Shown here one piece after another: positions 4,971-8,964 of a DNA stretch of 8,964 nt. The notes beneath the pieces were generated by a model. It worked only from the letters and a program-made list of their open reading frames with translations, did no database searches and was not told the DNA's origin. Numbering within the stretch: position 1 is the first letter of the stretch; each line of letters opens with the position of its first letter. Both the position numbers and the translations under genes were made by a program. Source of the stretch: Solobacterium sp. (GTDB taxonomy: Bacteria; Bacillota_I; Bacilli_A; Erysipelotrichales; Erysipelotrichaceae); contig JAFWEA010000055.1 in NCBI GenBank assembly GCA_017543005.1, positions 1-8,964 of the forward strand, read 5' to 3'.

Positions 4971-6122
4971 ATGACGGCAGAACAGAACAACTTCCTGATC
5001 AACCTGTCTGTTCTATACAGGAACATGCAGAAATATTTCGATAAAGCGCTGGCCCAGTACGATATCGGCAGCGGTCAGCTGATGTTCCTGTTCTTCATCA
5101 ATGAGAACGAAGGTATTTCCATGCAGGAGGTATCCCGGATCGGCGAAGTCGATAAGGGAACGACAACCAAGAGCATTCAGAAGCTGATTGAACAGGGTTA
5201 TGTGCAGACCCAGACGGATGAGAATGACCGCCGGGTCAAGCGCCTGTACACGACGCAGAAGGCCACGGAAATCATGCCGCCGCTGTATGAATACCGCAAC
5301 GAACTGCGCCGCCGGCTCGGAAGGAATGTGGACATTGACCTGTTCGAGAAGATGCTGGAAAGGGTCTGCGTCAACAGCCGCATGTATCTGGTGCCGGAGC
5401 CAAGGTATTCCGGCGTGCGGATCGGCGGGATGCAGAAGATGACCCTGCTGGATTATCCGGGCAAGGTCGCCGCCACGGTCTTCACCTCCGGCTGCAACTT
5501 CAAGTGTCCGTTCTGTCACAATAAGGATCTGGTCTTCATTCCGGAGAACTATGACTTCTTCGATCCGGAGGAGGTCATGCAGTATCTGGAAAAGCGGAAA
5601 GGGCTGCTGGACGGTGTATGCATCAGCGGCGGGGAACCGCTTCTGCAGGAAGGACTGGAGGAATTTGTCCGGGATATCAAGGAGATGGGATACCTCGTCA
5701 AACTGGATACCAACGGATACTATCCGGAAAAACTGCGGAATCTGCTTGATACCGGGCTGATCGATTACGTGGCCATGGATATCAAGAACACCCCGGAGAA
5801 ATACGCCCGGACTGCCGGCATCAACCGCGAGAACTTCGCCGCCGAGCTGATCGAGGAATCAAGAAAGATCGTCATGGCCAAGGCACCGGATTATGAGTTC
5901 CGCACCACGGTGGTCCGCGAACTGCATGACCGGCAGGATCTGCTCGATATCGCCGCCTGGCTGCAGGGGGCGAAGCACTACTATCTGCAGCAGTATACGG
6001 AAAGTGAAAATGTCATCCAGCCCGGCTGGACGGCTTACAGTGCCGCAGAAATGAGGGAACTGCGGGACGCTGTGGCAGAGATACTGCCCGGCACAGAACT
6101 TAGGGGAATAAAGGAAGGGTAA
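4971..6122 (+). CDS. nrdG: MarR-type DNA-binding domain fused to NrdG-type radical-SAM activase
   Basis: The 383-residue product has two domains. Residues 1-142 form a complete MarR fold: N-terminal dimerisation helix, recognition helix around DKGTTTKSIQKLIEQG (61-76), wing TDENDRRVKRLYTT (82-95), and C-terminal dimerisation helices. Residues about 147-383 form an anaerobic ribonucleotide reductase activase of the NrdG2 type. It starts IGGMQKMTLLDYPGK and has the radical-SAM cluster motif CNFKCPFC (Cys175, Cys179, Cys182) and the SAM-binding ISGGEP (218-223). The activase uses S-adenosylmethionine and a 4Fe-4S cluster to make the glycyl radical on NrdD, encoded 3 bp downstream. Ordinary activases of this type lack the first 140 residues. 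GGAGG at 4960-4964 supports the start. An internal start is possible: GTG at codon 149 (5415), with AAGG at 5402-5405, could also yield a free activase. That the MarR part regulates this operon is inference. Confidence 0.92.
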   Translation: MTAEQNNFLINLSVLYRNMQKYFDKALAQYDIGSGQLMFLFFINENEGISMQEVSRIGEVDKGTTTKSIQKLIEQGYVQTQTDENDRRVKRLYTTQKATEIMPPLYEYRNELRRRLGRNVDIDLFEKMLERVCVNSRMYLVPEPRYSGVRIGGMQKMTLLDYPGKVAATVFTSGCNFKCPFCHNKDLVFIPENYDFFDPEEVMQYLEKRKGLLDGVCISGGEPLLQEGLEEFVRDIKEMGYLVKLDTNGYYPEKLRNLLDTGLIDYVAMDIKNTPEKYARTAGINRENFAAELIEESRKIVMAKAPDYEFRTTVVRELHDRQDLLDIAAWLQGAKHYYLQQYTESENVIQPGWTAYSAAEMRELRDAVAEILPGTELRGIKEG

Positions 6123-6125
6123 TAT

Positions 6126-8576
6126 ATGTACAAGGTAGTAAAAAGAGATGAGTCACTGGCGGAGTTTGATGTCCGCAAAATCAGCAATGCCGTGCAGAAG
6201 GCATTCGATGCCTGCGAGCGGCAGTATAACCAGACTGTTCTGGACATGATCGCCCTGCAGGTCACCAGCGATTTCGAACCGAAAGTCAAGGATGGCCGGA
6301 TCACGGTTGAAGACATCCAGGACTCCGTGGAAAAGGTGCTCAGCAACGCCGGCTACGCAGATGTGGCCAAGGCCTATATTCTGTACCGCAAGCAGCGGGA
6401 AAATGTCCGTAATATCGCGACAACAACACTGGACTACAAGAAGCTTGTTGACAGCTATCTGAAAGCGCTGGACTGGCGGGTCAAGGAGAACTCCACCGTT
6501 ACCTATTCGGTCGGCGGTCTGATCCTGTCCAACAGCGGTGCCATTACCGCCAACTACTGGCTGAGCGAAGTCTATGACAAGGAAATCGCCGATGCCCACC
6601 GCAATGCGGATATTCATATTCACGATCTGAGCATGCTGACAGGATACTGCGCCGGCTGGTCGCTGAAGCAGCTGATCCAGGAAGGTCTCGGCGGTGTGAC
6701 GGGCAAGATCACTTCGGCTCCGGCCAAGCATCTGTCCACACTGTGCAACCAGATGGTCAACTTCCTCGGCATCATGCAGAACGAATGGGCAGGAGCCCAG
6801 GCGTTCTCCAGCTTTGATACCTATCTGGCTCCGTTTGTCAAAGTGGATCATCTGACATACGAACAGGTCAAGCAGGAAATCCAGTCGTTCATCTACGGTG
6901 TCAATACACCGTCCCGCTGGGGCACTCAGGCACCGTTCACCAATATTACCCTGGACTGGACTGTACCGGATGACCTGGCTGAACTGCCGGCCATTGTCGG
7001 CGGCAAGGAAATGGACTTCAAGTACAAGGACTGCAAGGCTGAAATGGACATGGTCAACAAGGCTTTCATCGAGCTCATGATTGACGGTGACGCCAACGGC
7101 CGCGGCTTCCAGTACCCGATCCCGACTTATTCCATCACCAAGGAATTTGACTGGTCTGAAACCGAAAACAACCGGCTGCTGTTTGAGATGACAGCCAAGT
7201 ACGGTACACCGTATTTCTCCAACTATGTCAATTCGGATATGCAGCCGAGTGATGTCCGCTCGATGTGCTGCCGTCTGCGTCTCGACCTGCGGGAACTGCG
7301 CAAGAAGAGCGGCGGTTTCTTCGGCAGCGGCGAAAGCACCGGTTCGGTCGGTGTCGTCACCATCAACCTGCCGCGGATTGCCTACCTGTCCAAGACCCCG
7401 GAAGAGTTCTACAAGCGGCTTGACCGGATCATGGATATCTCGGCCCGTTCGCTCAAGGTCAAGCGTGATGTCATCACCAGACTGCTCGATGCCGGCCTGT
7501 ATCCGTATACAAAGCGATACCTGGGCACCTTCAACAATCACTTCAGCACGATCGGCATGATCGGCATGAACGAAGTCGGTCTGAATGCCGCCTGGCTGCG
7601 CAAGGATCTGACGCATGAAGAAACCCAGAAGTTCACGGTGGAAGTCCTGAATCACATGCGGGAAAAGCTGTCTGACTATCAGGAAAAGTACGGCGACCTG
7701 TACAACCTGGAAGCCACCCCGGCCGAAAGCACTAGCTACCGTCTGGCCAAGCATGATACGGAACAGTATCCGGATATCATCACTGCCAACATGAACGGCA
7801 CCCCGTACTACACCAACTCCAGCCACCTGCCGGTCGGCTACACGGATGATATCTTCAGCGCTCTGGACATCGAAGACCAGTTCCAGACCCTGTACACATC
7901 CGGTACTGTCTTCCATGCCTTCCTCGGCGAACGGCTGAGCGACTGGCGCAGCGCTGCCACCCTGGTGCGCAAGATTGCCGAGAACTACAAGCTGCCGTAC
8001 TATACGATGAGCCCGACCTATTCCATCTGCCCGAATGACGGCTATCTGACCGGCGAAGTCTGGAAGTGCCCGATCTGCGGTGCTGAGACGGAAGTCTATT
8101 CCCGGATTACCGGTTACTACCGTCCGGTCAAGAACTGGAATGCCGGTAAGTCTCAGGAATTCAAGGACCGCAAGGTTTACAAGGTTGAAGGACTGGTTTC
8201 CCGTCCGGTCTCCGATTTCGAAAAGGAGAAGGCCAATGAACCGGTCAAGGCAGATGAAAGCGTTGGCAAGGCTGTGACATTCGCCGAGCCGATCGAATCG
8301 ACCCAGGCCGTCGGTATGGAAGCGGAAGCACCGGCTGCCGCAACCGGACTGAAACTGTTTGCGACAACGACCTGCCCGAACTGCAAGATCGTTGCGGCGG
8401 ATATGACCAAGCGCGGCATTGCCTTTGACAAGGTCTACGCGGACCAGGATCCGACAGAAGCCAAGGCCCTGGGCATCAAGCAGGCGCCGACCCTGGTTGT
8501 CATGAACGGCAAGGAACCGGTTGCCCGCTACACAGGCGTTTCCGAAATAAAGAAATTCCTGTCCAGACAGAGTTAA
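6126..8576 (+). CDS. nrdD: Anaerobic (class III) ribonucleoside-triphosphate reductase with fused redoxin
   Basis: This 816-residue enzyme reduces ribonucleoside triphosphates to deoxy forms without oxygen. Residues about 3-93 are an ATP cone for allosteric control. The catalytic core follows; Cys382 in MCCRL is the likely thiyl-radical cysteine (compare GCRS in E. coli) and Cys175 in GYCAGW a likely partner. The zinc motif has Cys635, Cys648 and Cys651, with Asp638 where a Cys or His is usual. The radical glycine is Gly663 in RITGYYRPV. Unlike the standard enzyme, which ends soon after this, a flexible Glu/Ala/Pro-rich linker (about 695-740) leads to a 75-residue thioredoxin/glutaredoxin-like domain. 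It has CPNC (Cys750, Cys753) and a cis-Pro loop APTLVV (Pro788). This suggests a disulfide-type reductant, as in redoxin-dependent class III enzymes, rather than formate. AAGGAAGGG at 6111-6119, overlapping the end of the activase gene, is the ribosome binding site. Confidence 0.97.
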   Translation: MYKVVKRDESLAEFDVRKISNAVQKAFDACERQYNQTVLDMIALQVTSDFEPKVKDGRITVEDIQDSVEKVLSNAGYADVAKAYILYRKQRENVRNIATTTLDYKKLVDSYLKALDWRVKENSTVTYSVGGLILSNSGAITANYWLSEVYDKEIADAHRNADIHIHDLSMLTGYCAGWSLKQLIQEGLGGVTGKITSAPAKHLSTLCNQMVNFLGIMQNEWAGAQAFSSFDTYLAPFVKVDHLTYEQVKQEIQSFIYGVNTPSRWGTQAPFTNITLDWTVPDDLAELPAIVGGKEMDFKYKDCKAEMDMVNKAFIELMIDGDANGRGFQYPIPTYSITKEFDWSETENNRLLFEMTAKYGTPYFSNYVNSDMQPSDVRSMCCRLRLDLRELRKKSGGFFGSGESTGSVGVVTINLPRIAYLSKTPEEFYKRLDRIMDISARSLKVKRDVITRLLDAGLYPYTKRYLGTFNNHFSTIGMIGMNEVGLNAAWLRKDLTHEETQKFTVEVLNHMREKLSDYQEKYGDLYNLEATPAESTSYRLAKHDTEQYPDIITANMNGTPYYTNSSHLPVGYTDDIFSALDIEDQFQTLYTSGTVFHAFLGERLSDWRSAATLVRKIAENYKLPYYTMSPTYSICPNDGYLTGEVWKCPICGAETEVYSRITGYYRPVKNWNAGKSQEFKDRKVYKVEGLVSRPVSDFEKEKANEPVKADESVGKAVTFAEPIESTQAVGMEAEAPAAATGLKLFATTTCPNCKIVAADMTKRGIAFDKVYADQDPTEAKALGIKQAPTLVVMNGKEPVARYTGVSEIKKFLSRQS

Positions 8577-8590
8577 GTCATTGAAAACGG

Positions 8591-8625
8591 ATCGTGGCCA
8601 GTCAAAGCGGCTGGTCACGATTTTC
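8591..8625 (+). terminator. Hairpin between nrdD and trxB, partial terminator or attenuator
   Basis: A 13-bp stem (8591-8603 with 8609-8621, containing two G-U pairs) closes a 5-base loop AAAGC. Only four T's follow (8621-8624) before CATTAA. The stem is strong but the T tract is short, so partial termination or RNA processing that lowers trxB relative to nrdD is plausible. The AAGGAG of trxB begins five bases after the T tract. Confidence 0.65.
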
Positions 8626-8640
8626 ATTAAGGAGAAACAT

Positions 8641-8964
8641 ATGTACGATTTGATTATCATCGGCGGCGGTCCGGCCGGTCTGACCGCGGCAGTCTATGCC
8701 GCCAGAGCAGCGAAAACAGTCCTTGTGCTGGAAAAAGAGACAGCCGGCGGCCAGATTACCCTTTCGCCGCAGGTTGAAAATATTCCCGGCTTTGCCAGTG
8801 TGTCGGGCGCGGAATTTGCCGACAAGATGGTGGACCAGGCCATGACCCAGGGGGCTGAAATCGAATTCGGTGAAGTAGTCGCCCTGGAAGATCATGGTGA
8901 TTATAAAACCGCAGTGACGGATTTCGGTGACCGCTATGACGCCAAAGCCGTGATTCTGGCTACC
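8641..8964 (+). CDS. trxB: Thioredoxin reductase, 3' end cut by the window
   Basis: The first 108 residues are visible. They contain the FAD-binding dinucleotide fold LIIIGGGPAGLTAAVYAARA (4-23), then VLVLEKETAGGQI (27-39) and NIPGF (48-52), typical of the low-molecular-weight thioredoxin reductase family. The visible part ends with AVILAT, the strand before the second conserved glycine motif. The redox CxxC and the NADPH domain lie beyond the window, so the reductase type is inferred from the N-terminal half only; related flavoenzymes such as ferredoxin/flavodoxin-NADP reductases share this fold. AAGGAG at 8629-8634, six bases before the ATG, fixes the start. Its place directly after an NrdD with its own redoxin domain suggests that it recharges that domain (or a free thioredoxin) with electrons from NADPH or a similar donor. 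Confidence 0.88.
   Translation, partial: MYDLIIIGGGPAGLTAAVYAARAAKTVLVLEKETAGGQITLSPQVENIPGFASVSGAEFADKMVDQAMTQGAEIEFGEVVALEDHGDYKTAVTDFGDRYDAKAVILAT

Noticed and set aside
6153..8660. An 835-codon open frame on the minus strand opposite nrdD
   Set aside because: It lies entirely antisense to a clear NrdD, has no recognisable domain and no ribosome binding site, and is explained by the codon bias of nrdD, which avoids codons that read as stops on the other strand.

Overview
The window suggests a strictly anaerobic, low-oxygen-adapted Firmicutes/Bacillota bacterium, possibly of the Erysipelotrichia or a related gut lineage. The reasons are strong GGAGG-type ribosome binding sites, intrinsic terminators with T tracts, a class III (oxygen-sensitive) ribonucleotide reductase, a ferredoxin-type aldo/keto reductase and moderately high GC. 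The taxonomic placement is inference from gene style; no rRNA or tRNA gene is present.

Layout. Positions 1-1427 (+) hold the 3' part of a divergent cyclophilin-type peptidyl-prolyl isomerase and, 11 bp later, a two-repeat DMT/YdcZ-type membrane transporter. An AT-rich 99-bp gap with a near-duplicated element precedes an aldo/keto reductase carrying two 4Fe-4S motifs (1527-2555, +). A shared hairpin terminator separates it from a convergent membrane-anchored zinc-ribbon protein (2591-3220, -). That gene diverges from a small unknown acidic protein (3305-3562, +), whose extended -10 promoter lies so close to the ATG that its mRNA is probably leaderless. The small gene converges on a lipase of the Geobacillus/Staphylococcus type (3566-4666, -). 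The terminator of the small gene lies inside the last codons of the lipase gene.

A 304-bp divergent intergenic region (4667-4970) is rich in inverted repeats. It leads into the most interesting part of the window, a class III ribonucleotide reductase operon (4971-8964, +). Its first gene encodes a full-length MarR-type winged-helix domain fused to an NrdG-type radical-SAM activase. Three bases later comes NrdD, with an N-terminal ATP cone, the glycyl-radical core and a zinc motif. A flexible acidic linker then joins NrdD to a C-terminal thioredoxin/glutaredoxin-like domain with a CPNC active site. A 64-bp gap holding a strong hairpin separates nrdD from a thioredoxin reductase gene, cut by the window edge.

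Together the last three genes look like a self-contained deoxynucleotide-synthesis module. The activase installs the glycyl radical, NrdD reduces ribonucleotides, its tethered redoxin re-reduces the active-site cysteines, and TrxB could recharge the redoxin. Because the activase carries a MarR domain and the promoter is surrounded by palindromes, including a 16-bp one over the predicted start of transcription, the activase may also repress its own operon. That regulatory model is a hypothesis.
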